Shown here piece after piece: positions 1-6,152 of a stretch of 6,152 nucleotides of DNA (positions are counted from its first letter, which is position 1; every line of letters starts with the position of its first letter). Location: assembly GCA_003105225.1 (NCBI GenBank), contig PQAK01000143.1, positions 1 through 6,152 of the forward strand. Direction: 5' to 3'. A program made the translations under genes and the position numbers. Source of the stretch: Deltaproteobacteria bacterium. GTDB taxonomy: Bacteria; Desulfobacterota; Deferrimicrobia; Deferrimicrobiales; Deferrimicrobiaceae. A model generated the notes under the pieces. That model was not told the DNA's origin. It did no database searches and was given only the letters and a program-made list of their open reading frames with translations.

Positions 1-153
1 CTTCCCGGTCTCGCCGACGACCACCCAGTCGGCGTGGACATCCCCCTCCACGATCCCGTCGATGCGGATCGTTCCCTTCACGCTCACCTGCCCGGCGACG
101 CGCGTGCCGTCTCCGATGATCGTCTCCAGTTTTCGCGATCCTTTTCCGAACAT
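1..153 (-). CDS. Bactofilin (polymer-forming cytoskeletal protein), N-terminal part only
   Basis: The first 51 codons are present; the rest lies beyond the left window edge. The translation begins MFGKGSRKLETIIGDGT and continues with a V-x-G-x-V/I-x-I-x-G-I-V-E-G-D-V pattern. This is the short charged N-terminus followed by the first rungs of the beta-helical bactofilin (DUF583) domain. Bactofilins self-assemble without nucleotide into cytoplasmic or membrane-associated filaments that place cell-wall enzymes and set cell shape. The ATG at 151-153 has an AGGAGGT ribosome-binding site a few bases upstream, inside the last codons of the M23 peptidase gene, whose TGA lies only 2 bases away. The two are therefore almost certainly co-transcribed and functionally linked. 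No membrane segment is seen in the visible part. Family assignment is firm; no specific gene name (bacA, bacM, ccmA) can be chosen from 51 residues. Confidence 0.87.
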   Translation of the reverse strand, partial: MFGKGSRKLETIIGDGTRVAGQVSVKGTIRIDGIVEGDVHADWVVVGETGK

Positions 154-155
154 GC

Positions 156-989
156 TCACCTCCTGGCGAGGTAACCGGCCGGGTCGGTGTGCCGGCCGTT
201 CTTCCAGATCTCGTAATGCACGTGCGGACCGGTGGATACCCCGGTGGAGCCGGAGAGCGCGATCGGCTCCCCCCGGACGACGCGCTGGCCGACCCTGACC
301 AGCGCCTTCCGGTTGTGCGCGTACGCCGTGCTGAACCCGCGCCCGTGCTCGACGACCACCACGATGCCGCTGTTCTCCGTCCACCCGGCGAAGCTCACGA
401 TCCCGTCGGCCGTTGCCTTCACCTCGCTTCCGGGCGAAATCGAGATATCCGTGCCCGTGTGAAACCGGGTCGACTTGTACACGGGATGGCTGCGGTACCC
501 GTAGGGCGATGAAAGCGTCCCCGCCACGGGCCACCCGGCGGGCGTCGCGAGATAGACGCTTTTCTGTTCGGCGAGATACGTCCGGATCTCCGAGACCGAC
601 TGCGTCGCCGCCTGGATCTGCTCCCGTAAAACCTCCATGTCGAGAGAGCCGGAGTCGGCGAGATCCGCCGACTCCAGGACGGCGGATTTCGACTTGAGGG
701 AGAACAGTTTCCGGAAATCCCTTTCCGCCTCCTTCAGGGAATGCATCGTGCCCTGCATCTCGACGAACTGGGCGGAGAGGTACGACACCCTCGCCTTCAT
801 CCGCTGGTACTCCGTGGCCTGGATGGAAACGGAGACGACAAAGGCGGTCCCGACGAAGAACAGGAGGACGGAGGCGAAGACCGCAACGACCGGGACCCGG
901 AAGCTGATGGACCTTGTCCGGCTGTGGGGGACGAGCAGGATGGTCACGGGGGTGAAGATCGCTTTCAGGTACTTCCACGCTCCGTTCAT
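156..989 (-). CDS. Membrane-anchored M23 (LytM-type) peptidoglycan metallopeptidase
   Basis: A 277-residue protein starting at an ATG with a strong AAGGAGGT site 4 bases upstream. Residues 1-30 are a basic cytoplasmic tail, about 31-55 form one membrane helix, and about 58-95 and 115-145 look like coiled coil. Residues 150-277 are a LytM/peptidase M23 domain. The zinc ligands of the family are all visible: H177 and D181 in HTGTD, and H258 in the HVH motif (256-258). The catalytic H225 in YAH is also present, so the enzyme should be active, cutting peptide crosslinks or stems in peptidoglycan on the periplasmic side. The domain order (tail, helix, coiled coil, M23) matches the bactofilin-linked peptidases of other proteobacteria, such as LmdC of stalked alphaproteobacteria and Csd1 next to ccmA in Helicobacter. 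The bactofilin gene starts 2 bases after its TGA, which supports recruitment of this enzyme by a bactofilin filament through its cytoplasmic tail or helix (inferred). Exact bond specificity cannot be read from sequence. Confidence 0.93.
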   Translation of the reverse strand: MNGAWKYLKAIFTPVTILLVPHSRTRSISFRVPVVAVFASVLLFFVGTAFVVSVSIQATEYQRMKARVSYLSAQFVEMQGTMHSLKEAERDFRKLFSLKSKSAVLESADLADSGSLDMEVLREQIQAATQSVSEIRTYLAEQKSVYLATPAGWPVAGTLSSPYGYRSHPVYKSTRFHTGTDISISPGSEVKATADGIVSFAGWTENSGIVVVVEHGRGFSTAYAHNRKALVRVGQRVVRGEPIALSGSTGVSTGPHVHYEIWKNGRHTDPAGYLARR

Positions 990-1070
990 GGGGACCTCCT
1001 TCGCACCGATTCCCGCAGATGGACCCGTGCACTACCGGAGGGAAGGTTACCTTTCGATACGACGGAAGAA

Positions 1071-1087
1071 TGCAATAGACATTCCAA
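1071..1087 (-). promoter_or_regulatory. Possible sigma-54 (-24/-12) promoter of the M23-bactofilin operon
   Basis: Read on the minus strand the site is TTGGAATGTCTATTGCA. It has the invariant GG (1084-1085) and GC (1072-1073) separated by exactly 10 bases, and TTGCA matches the -12 element fully, whereas the -24 element departs from consensus after TGG. Transcription would begin near 1060, giving a leader of about 70 bases before the M23 ATG. I found no good sigma-70 alternative in the 209 bases between the DUF748 stop and this operon. No activator site is identified, and a match of this size can arise by chance. Confidence 0.33.
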
Positions 1088-1198
1088 GGGGGAACAAAGC
1101 CAACTCCTTGCTTTGCAAGATCTTTTTCTTCATGCCGGCCGGCGGGGATTTCGATTTTCGAATCGGCGCGGGATCGGATTACGGGAATGGAATGCCCT

Positions 1199-4100
1199 CT
1201 ACTTGAGTACGAACACGACGCGGCTGTCCTTCTGTTTCTCTTTCTTCTCCGGAGCCAGCGTCTTGGGCTCCAGGAGGAAGATCCGCTCCGGCTCCACCTG
1301 CTTCGATGCGAGCAGGTAATCCTTGACCGAGCGGGCGCGACCCTGGGCAAGCAGGCGCAAGTCGTCGTCGGTCACCTGGAGGTGGGCGACCATCAGCTTC
1401 TCCATCTCGGGGACGGGGAGGTCCTTGGCCATGCCGATGATGTTGCGCGGCTTGGGGAACTTTTCCGCCTTGTAGGCGCGCTTGAGATATTCGGGATACT
1501 CCTTCGCATCGACGACGACATTGTCCAGCGAAGGGGGCGCCCCGCCTTTCTTCACGAGGTCCTTCAGTTTCTGGGACTTGACCTTCCGGTCGAACATCGA
1601 CTGCCGCAGCGCTTCCCGGTCCTTCTCATGGTCTACATATCCCGCGATCTCCAGCTTCAGGGAGGGCCGTTCGTGGAGCGCCTTGACGAGAGTGTCGAGC
1701 TTGGCTGTCCCGGGCCCGTCCGGCACCTCCATGCCGTAATTGAATTCCAGGTAGCTCAGTTCCTCGCCCCCCCCGAAGATCGCCCCCAGGAGGGCGAACG
1801 GCGAGGTGGCGGCCTTGACCAGGAGGTTCACGATGATCTTGACGACGACGCCCCACACGCTGAACTGCGGATCGTCGAGGGAGCCGCTCACCGGCAGGTC
1901 GAGGTTGATCTCCCCCTTGCGGTTCTTCAGGAGGGCGACGGCCAGCCGGACCGGCAGCTTCGTCGCGTGGGGGCTCTCCACGGCATCGCCGAACGTGAAC
2001 TGGTCGAGGAAAACGTTGTTGCTGGCCTCCAGCTTCCTCTTCACGATCAGGTATTTGAGGCTCAAGGTCAGCTTCCCCTTCTCGATCGTGTAGCCCGCGT
2101 ACCGGCCGGAGTACGGGGTGAGGGGGCTCATATCCATGTCCTTGAAATCGATTTTGAGGTCCACGAAAAGGTCGTTCCGGAGCGGGTTGATCTTCCCCGT
2201 GATCTCGAGCGGGGCGTAATTTTCGAGCCTTCCGCGGAGGTCGACCTCCGCCATCCTCGTTTCCTCGGAGGACAGCCCGGAGACGCGCCCTCCGACCTCG
2301 AGGAGGTTCGCCGCGTAGTTGGGCTTGATGAAATGGTCGGTGAAGTTGATCCGCCCCCCCTGGAACGACACGGTCTCGATCGAGACCGGCGCCGGCGGCC
2401 CTGCCGCCTCACGCGGTTTCGCGCCCGCGGTGTTGTCCGGCGCCTTTCCGGCCGTCTCCCCGGCGGATGCGTGCTGCTCCTTCTTAACGATCCCCTGCAG
2501 GTTCAGGGTCCCTTCCGGGGTGACGATCACGCGAGAGTAAAAGTCGGTGAGCGCCACCTGCCGGATCGCCACGGAAAGGGGGTTTGTCCCCATCCGGATC
2601 CCGTCCATGTGAAGCGAATCCCACTTCAGGAAATCCTCCGACGTGGCCTTGTCCACCGTGGCCAGTTTCGTGACGAAGAGCGCCCCCGAGTACGTCGTCC
2701 GGAAAGCATGGTTCCGCTCCGCCAAGGTGACTCTCCCCCTGGCGGAAACGTTCCCCGACGTCAGGGAGATGTTGATCCGCTCGGCGACATACGGCTGGAA
2801 CGGGACGAGGTCGATCGTCCGGACGTCGACGTTCATGTCCGCCGCCACGGGATTGACGGCCACCGTGCCGCCGACGGCGACCTTTCCCGCCTTGTTCACG
2901 GTTGCCTTGAGCGACGCTTTCCCCTTGCTGTCCTTCTCGGTAGAGATGTCCTCTGCGGCGATTTCCAGGGGGGAGATCCTCACATGGACGGGGTCCGGCG
3001 GCGTCTTGTCGACCGCCCGGATGGAGTACTGCTGCAGGGAGGCCTTCTTCACGCGGACGAGCCATCCCGGCGCGGCGGGCTTGCCGGCCGGCTCGCGCGG
3101 CGGGGGAGCGGCCAACTTCGAGGTCCCTTCCGGCACGGGAGCGAGCTTTGCCAGGTCGAGCGTTCCGTCCTTCTCCCGGGTCACCCTCAGGGCGCCTTTG
3201 ACGGTCGACGCTTCCTCGACCGTGGCCGTCTTTTTGACCAGATCGATAATCGCTCCCTTCATCCCGATTTCCGGGATGTTGATGGCGTCCTCTTTCTCTC
3301 CCCGCCGCCGGAGGCTCAACGAGGAGAGCTTCGCCTCGAGCCCGGTGACGATTGCCGCGTCGCCGTCTTCACCGGGGCCGGACTTGTAGCGGGCGGAGAG
3401 GTCGAGGGTGGCGGCGGCCTGGAACGGCGCGGGCGCCGCGAGGTCCGAAAAGGACGCTTTCGCCCCGGTCAAGCGAAATGCGTCGACCTCAACCGCAAAA
3501 GCAGGTTCCGCACCCTTGTCCGCCTTCGCCGGGGGCGTTTCGTCCGGCAGCAGCGACACCACGTTCAACACCCCGGTTTTCTCGCGGACCAGGAAAACCT
3601 CCGGTGACGAGATGACGACATTGTCCAGTTTCACCCGTCTCGACAGCGGTTCGAGGGCCCCGATGCCGACGGCCAGGGACGGCAGCCGCAGCACCGGATC
3701 CCCCTTCCCGTCCGCGACGGCGAGCTTCTTGACCGTCACGTCGCCCGCGAGCGATACGGCGGGAGACTTCCCCTCGGGCTGGGAAAACGTCAGGACGGTC
3801 TTCGCGTCCAGGGACCCGGAAGGGACCCGGAATTTCAGCTTCACGGGGACGTATTCCAGGTAATAGGGGATGTCGAAGTCGCGGATATTCAGGTCGACGA
3901 GGGTATCGCGCGAAGCGCTGTACGGCTTGGTCCTCCCCTGGAGCGCCACCAGCGTTCCGTTGACCTTCGCCTCGAAGGCGGGGCGGACATACACGTCCAC
4001 CGCGGAGGGCAGGTTCGACAGGAAGGGGATGGAAAGGGAAAGGTCACGGACCGCGTGGCGGGTGTGCTTGGGGCGGTCGTCGAAGTCGATGCTCCCCCCC

Positions 4101-4570
4101 GCGATGCGGATGTTGTTGAGGGAATACCGGAGGGGCGTGCCTTTTTTATCGGTCGGCTTGGAGGCGAACTCGTCGAGGATATCGGAAAAATTGTAGGTCG
4201 AGTCCTCGTTCCGGATCACCGTGACGCTCGGCGAACGGAGAAGGATCTCCCGGAGCACCGGCCCCCCCCTTACGATGGAGGACGCCTCGAGGTCGAGGGA
4301 CAGCTCCTCGAACGACACGAACGGCCCCGCGCCGCCCCGGTCCTTCATGGAAAACCCTTCCACGCGGACCGAAAGGAGAAACGGGTTGATCCGGATCGAC
4401 CGGATGGCCACGGGCCGATGGAGCTTTTCGGAGAGCTGCTTGACCAGGACCGATTTGACGACGGGGGGCAGGACGAGGAATCCGACTACCGTGAAGACCG
4501 CCAGGGCGATTGCAAACCAAAGGACGTACCGTTTCAGGATAGGTTTTCCCGCGAGCGCCTTGAGGTCCAC
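1199..4570 (-). CDS. DUF748 / AsmA-like periplasmic protein with OmpA-like C-terminal region
   Basis: A 1123-residue protein with a GTG start; GGGAGG lies 7 bases upstream and fits as ribosome-binding site. Residues 14-36 are a single membrane helix near the N-terminus. Next comes the AsmA/DUF748 signature, a segment with HRPVAIRSIRINPF (51-64) and VEGFSMKD (70-77), then long beta-rich repeats typical of bridge-like lipid-transfer proteins. Pro/Ala-rich linkers lie at about 481-502 and 698-728. The DUF748 core follows, with INFTDHFIKPNYAANL (741-756) and GEINLDLPVSGSLDDPQF (886-903). Residues about 950-1123 resemble an OmpA-like module: LDTLVKALHERPSLKLEIAGYVD early, and RARSVKDYL...PERIFLLEPK at the end. 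This is a recurring ending of DUF748 proteins. The likely place is anchored in the inner membrane with the bulk in the periplasm, acting in outer-membrane lipid or envelope homeostasis; that role is inferred from AsmA-family work. It is monocistronic here: about 209 bases separate it from the M23 gene, and it has its own promoter. Two G8 runs lie on its coding strand (4262-4269 and 1767-1774). Confidence 0.93.
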   Translation of the reverse strand: MDLKALAGKPILKRYVLWFAIALAVFTVVGFLVLPPVVKSVLVKQLSEKLHRPVAIRSIRINPFLLSVRVEGFSMKDRGGAGPFVSFEELSLDLEASSIVRGGPVLREILLRSPSVTVIRNEDSTYNFSDILDEFASKPTDKKGTPLRYSLNNIRIAGGSIDFDDRPKHTRHAVRDLSLSIPFLSNLPSAVDVYVRPAFEAKVNGTLVALQGRTKPYSASRDTLVDLNIRDFDIPYYLEYVPVKLKFRVPSGSLDAKTVLTFSQPEGKSPAVSLAGDVTVKKLAVADGKGDPVLRLPSLAVGIGALEPLSRRVKLDNVVISSPEVFLVREKTGVLNVVSLLPDETPPAKADKGAEPAFAVEVDAFRLTGAKASFSDLAAPAPFQAAATLDLSARYKSGPGEDGDAAIVTGLEAKLSSLSLRRRGEKEDAINIPEIGMKGAIIDLVKKTATVEEASTVKGALRVTREKDGTLDLAKLAPVPEGTSKLAAPPPREPAGKPAAPGWLVRVKKASLQQYSIRAVDKTPPDPVHVRISPLEIAAEDISTEKDSKGKASLKATVNKAGKVAVGGTVAVNPVAADMNVDVRTIDLVPFQPYVAERINISLTSGNVSARGRVTLAERNHAFRTTYSGALFVTKLATVDKATSEDFLKWDSLHMDGIRMGTNPLSVAIRQVALTDFYSRVIVTPEGTLNLQGIVKKEQHASAGETAGKAPDNTAGAKPREAAGPPAPVSIETVSFQGGRINFTDHFIKPNYAANLLEVGGRVSGLSSEETRMAEVDLRGRLENYAPLEITGKINPLRNDLFVDLKIDFKDMDMSPLTPYSGRYAGYTIEKGKLTLSLKYLIVKRKLEASNNVFLDQFTFGDAVESPHATKLPVRLAVALLKNRKGEINLDLPVSGSLDDPQFSVWGVVVKIIVNLLVKAATSPFALLGAIFGGGEELSYLEFNYGMEVPDGPGTAKLDTLVKALHERPSLKLEIAGYVDHEKDREALRQSMFDRKVKSQKLKDLVKKGGAPPSLDNVVVDAKEYPEYLKRAYKAEKFPKPRNIIGMAKDLPVPEMEKLMVAHLQVTDDDLRLLAQGRARSVKDYLLASKQVEPERIFLLEPKTLAPEKKEKQKDSRVVFVLK

Positions 4571-4600
4571 GGCACCGCCTCCCGTTCGCTCGATACCTAC

Positions 4601-4629
4601 ATTATCCCCGCTTTTCCAAGCAGAAACAA
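4601..4629 (-). promoter_or_regulatory. Sigma-70-like promoter of the DUF748 gene
   Basis: On the minus strand a -35 like TTGTTT (4624-4629) is followed after 17 bases by GATAAT (4601-4606), which matches the -10 consensus at 5 of 6 positions. Transcription would start near 4594, about 24 bases before the GTG start codon. The element sits in the 67-base gap between the DUF4197-like remnant and the DUF748 gene, a locally AT-richer stretch. The -35 is weak (TTG only), so the confidence rests on the -10 and the spacing. Confidence 0.5.
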
Positions 4630-4637
4630 AGGCGAAT

Positions 4638-4847
4638 TTAATCGGACCACTTGTCTCCGAAGACCGTCTTTAACAGGTCGGTCACCCTGGCCGCGGGATC
4701 CTTCCGGAGCTTTTTGGGCAACAGGATCTTGATAGCCGCGTTCTTGAAATAGCCGTCGACCTGGTCATCCCGGTGACCAGCCTTGGTTCTCAACCCGAAC
4801 TTCCCGCCCAGGTCCTCCAGCAGGCCGCCATGCCCGGGGGACGCTCC
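4638..4847 (-). pseudogene. Remnant of a DUF4197-family gene with its middle deleted
   Basis: Directly after the cytochrome stop, in the same frame, 69 codons stay open to a TAA at 4638-4640. Two parts look like opposite ends of one family. DGYFKNAAIKILLPKKLRK (residues 31-49) resembles the segment after the N-terminal helix of DUF4197 proteins. DPAARVTDLLKTVFG (50-64) resembles their C-terminal end. In intact members, about 200 residues in all, well over 100 residues separate these parts; here they abut near 4700. Both original segments usually carry a basic (K)(L/I)RK-like stretch, so recombination between short similar sequences could explain the join (inference). Codons 1-30 are not recognisable. 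No in-frame ATG or GTG with a ribosome-binding site is seen before the conserved parts; the only ATG in the first third is out of frame. The family match is from memory of its conserved motifs and was not searched. Confidence 0.55.
4761..4780. repeat. Perfect 7-bp inverted repeat with 6-base loop
   Basis: CTGGTCA (4761-4767) and TGACCAG (4774-4780) are exact inverted copies around the loop TCCCGG. The hairpin begins 67 bases after the cytochrome stop codon, inside the DUF4197-like remnant just before its recognisable part. It could help end or stabilise the cytochrome transcript, but no T-run follows it on the minus strand, so it is not a standard intrinsic terminator. Confidence 0.5.
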
Positions 4848-5429
4848 CTATTTCGGCGGAATCGGATCCGGGACCATGTTGCGGATCGGCGGAATCGATT
4901 TCAGGTAGGCGTAAATGGCCTTGAGATCCCTGTCGGTCATCCGGCCGATGAATTGCCAGGGCATCGGCGGAAGGAGAGGGCGCCCCCCGGGGGTCCGGCC
5001 GGTCCGTATCGATTTGATGAAGGCCGCTTCCGTCCATCCCCCGATGCCGGTTTCCCTGTCCGGAGTCAGGTTCGACGAGAAGCTGACTCCCCAGGGACCC
5101 GCCCATGCCGTGAGCATGCCGGTGAAAAGCCCGCCCCATTTCCCGGGGGCGATCAGATCCTTGGGGACGGGCGGGACTTTATCCTCCGCCGGATGTCCGG
5201 ATAGGACCCGGTTCTCATCCACCACGGGGCCCTTGTCGGTGAACCGTTTCGGGGAATGGCAGTCGTGGCACCCGCTGACGGTTGCTAGGTATTTCCCATG
5301 GGCGACCTGGGCCGAAGGATTCGTCTTTCCCGGCCGTTTTCCACCATCGCCGGATGCGGCGGCGATCGCCGGGAGAAACATCGACAAAACCGCGGCCAGC
5401 GCGATAAAGACCGGGGTTCTTTCCCGCAT
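4848..5429 (-). CDS. Exported mono-heme c-type cytochrome
   Basis: A 193-residue protein from the ATG at 5427-5429, chosen because AAGGAGG lies 5 bases upstream. A TTG seven codons further upstream would overlap that site and place acidic residues before the signal peptide. Residues 1-25 are a Sec signal peptide (MRER, hydrophobic core, cleavage likely after AIAAA). One heme-binding CxxCH is present, CHDCH at 54-58, with H58 the proximal ligand. M156 in LLPPMPW is the likely distal ligand. The segment MPWQFIGRMTDRDLKAIYAYLKS (156-178) and the ending near NMVPDPIPP are typical of small cytochromes related to the cytochrome subunits of alcohol or aldehyde dehydrogenases. It should shuttle electrons in the periplasm; no dehydrogenase partner is encoded in this window. 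Heme attachment would need the Ccm/Ccs machinery. The start of the gene faces the divergent NmrA-like gene. Confidence 0.9.
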   Translation of the reverse strand: MRERTPVFIALAAVLSMFLPAIAAASGDGGKRPGKTNPSAQVAHGKYLATVSGCHDCHSPKRFTDKGPVVDENRVLSGHPAEDKVPPVPKDLIAPGKWGGLFTGMLTAWAGPWGVSFSSNLTPDRETGIGGWTEAAFIKSIRTGRTPGGRPLLPPMPWQFIGRMTDRDLKAIYAYLKSIPPIRNMVPDPIPPK

Positions 5430-5619
5430 TTTCTCCTCCTTGTTGTCCAAATTCCGGGATGAGGTGGTGTGCTACTACCTTAAGTGTGACGCATCCTCGA
5501 AGGAATTGCCACGAGATCCCGATGTCGAATCCCTCCCGCCGGCGGAAACATCAAATTCGGGCGATCGAACCCGTCGCATGCGGTGGCAGGAAATTACCAA
5601 TCGGGAAAAGGGGGGCGAA
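5430..5619. promoter_or_regulatory. Divergent intergenic region between cytochrome and NmrA-like genes
   Basis: These 190 bases must hold promoters for both outward-facing genes, but I see no convincing -35/-10 pair on either strand. They do hold three symmetric elements. The first is a quasi-palindrome GGTGGT-GTGCT-ACTACC (5463-5479, one G-T pair) followed by CTTAAG. The second is a perfect 10-bp palindrome CCGCCGGCGG (5536-5545) nested between GATGT (5521-5525) and ACATC (5548-5552). The third is CGGG/CCCG around CGATCGAA (5558-5573). Any of these could be an operator; none matches a regulator site I can name. Confidence 0.35.
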
Positions 5620-6152
5620 ATGGCGCACGCGAAAATCATAGCGGTGGTGGGGGCAACCGGGGCGCAGGGCAGCGGACTTGTCCGCGCGATATTGGCCGAC
5701 AAGGGGGGCGGATTCACCGTCCGCGCCCTGACACGGAATCCCGGCTCCGAAAAGGCGAAAGAACTGGCGAAACTCGGCGCCGAGGTCGTACCGGCAGACG
5801 TCGACGATGCGGAGAGCCTGAAAAAAGCGTTCCGGGGCGCGTACGGGGCGTTCTGCGTCACGTTTTTCTGGGAGCATTTCTCGCCCGAAAAGGAGCTGGA
5901 CCATGCCAGGGCGATGGCCCATGCGGCGAACGATGCCGGCCTGCAACACGTCATCTGGTCCAGCCTCGAGGATACCCGCAGGTGGGTTCCCCTCGAGGAC
6001 AACCGCATGCCCACGCTGATGGGGAAATACAAGGTCCCGCACCTGGACGCGAAGGGGGAAGCCGACCATGTTTTTACGGACCTTGGCCTGCCGGTGACGA
6101 TCCTCCTGACGTCGTTTTACTGGGAGAACCTGATCTACTTCGGCATGGGCCC
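5620..6152 (+). CDS. NmrA/HSCARG-like atypical short-chain dehydrogenase fold protein, N-terminal part
   Basis: The open frame runs 177 full codons from an ATG to the window edge, so the C-terminal part is missing. Residues 5-17 (KIIAVVGATGAQG) are a Rossmann beta1-turn with the GxxGxxG nucleotide-binding motif. R40 in LTRN after beta2 suggests preference for NADP(H). Later VIWSSLED (111-118) and HLDAKGEADHVFTDLGLPVTIL (141-162) follow the NmrA-like family pattern, close to the HSCARG type. Such proteins bind NAD(P) and often act as redox sensors or regulators rather than enzymes; whether this one reduces a substrate cannot be told. The start at 5620 has a G-rich, weak ribosome-binding site (AAGGGGGG at 5608-5615) and places M1 four residues before beta1, as is usual. 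An in-frame ATG at 5578 would add 14 residues but lacks a ribosome-binding site. The gene is divergent from the cytochrome gene. Confidence 0.88.
   Translation, partial: MAHAKIIAVVGATGAQGSGLVRAILADKGGGFTVRALTRNPGSEKAKELAKLGAEVVPADVDDAESLKKAFRGAYGAFCVTFFWEHFSPEKELDHARAMAHAANDAGLQHVIWSSLEDTRRWVPLEDNRMPTLMGKYKVPHLDAKGEADHVFTDLGLPVTILLTSFYWENLIYFGMG

Noticed and set aside
1107..1128. Short hairpin CTTGC-TTT-GCAAG followed by a T-rich run on the plus strand, terminator-like
   Set aside because: There is no plus-strand gene upstream to terminate, the 5-bp stem is weak, and on the minus strand no T-run follows it.
1047..1133. 28-codon minus-strand frame MKKKILQSKELALFPLGMSI... ending in TAA, upstream of the M23 gene
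   Set aside because: It has no ribosome-binding site, its third codon positions are much poorer in GC than those of the neighbouring genes, and it overlaps the candidate sigma-54 element.
1187..3607. 806-codon open frame on the plus strand opposite the DUF748 gene
   Set aside because: It lies exactly in the mirrored codon phase of the DUF748 gene, is rich in Arg, Gly, Asp and Leu without any recognisable domain, and is open simply because the GC-rich sense gene rarely uses TTA, CTA or TCA codons.
4765..5139. 124-codon minus-strand frame overlapping the cytochrome gene
   Set aside because: It is a shifted frame of the cytochrome gene, which has a signal peptide, heme motif and ribosome-binding site; the shifted product has none.
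5555..5580. T-arm-like GGGTTCGATCGCCCG on the minus strand, suggesting a tRNA or attachment site
   Set aside because: No acceptor, anticodon or D-arm can be folded around it and there is no integrase or direct repeat nearby.
5475..6069. Two long minus-strand frames (185 and 172 codons) opposite the NmrA-like gene
   Set aside because: They are the shadow of a clear plus-strand Rossmann-fold gene; their translations show no domain and low-complexity Ser/Ala/Arg content.

Overview
The window is GC-rich (roughly 60% or more by eye) and reads like a chromosomal segment of a deltaproteobacterium-type Gram-negative (Desulfobacterota or Desulfuromonadota-like). The reasons are a bactofilin directly downstream of a membrane-anchored M23 peptidase, a large DUF748/AsmA-like periplasmic protein, a small exported c-type cytochrome and a possible sigma-54 promoter. 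The taxon is an inference from gene content. I see no rRNA, tRNA, insertion sequence, CRISPR array or phage gene.

Layout: every gene but the last is on the minus strand, so the order of transcription is right to left. From the left edge: the first 51 codons of a bactofilin gene (1-153, cut by the window edge); an M23 (LytM-type) peptidase gene (156-989) that ends 2 bases before the bactofilin start and is surely its operon partner; a 209-base intergenic stretch with a GG-N10-GC sigma-54-like element; a 1123-residue DUF748/AsmA-like protein with an OmpA-like C-terminal region (1199-4570, GTG start) preceded by a good sigma-70-like promoter; a short decayed reading frame (4638-4847) that looks like a DUF4197 gene with its middle deleted; a mono-heme exported cytochrome c (4848-5429); and a 190-base divergent intergenic region with inverted repeats. 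On the plus strand at the right edge is the 5' part of an NmrA/HSCARG-like NAD(P)-binding protein (5620-6152, cut by the window edge).

Functionally, the left half is about the cell envelope. The bactofilin is a cytoplasmic scaffold that, in studied bacteria, positions a peptidoglycan hydrolase of the M23 type to shape the cell; the DUF748 protein is expected to lie in the periplasm and touch or span toward the outer membrane. The right half (cytochrome, NmrA-like protein) is a separate redox-flavoured pair of divergent genes.

I did not find a clearly new multi-gene system. The points most worth checking are the internally deleted DUF4197 remnant, the bactofilin-M23 pair with its possible sigma-54 promoter, and the G-tracts within the DUF748 gene.
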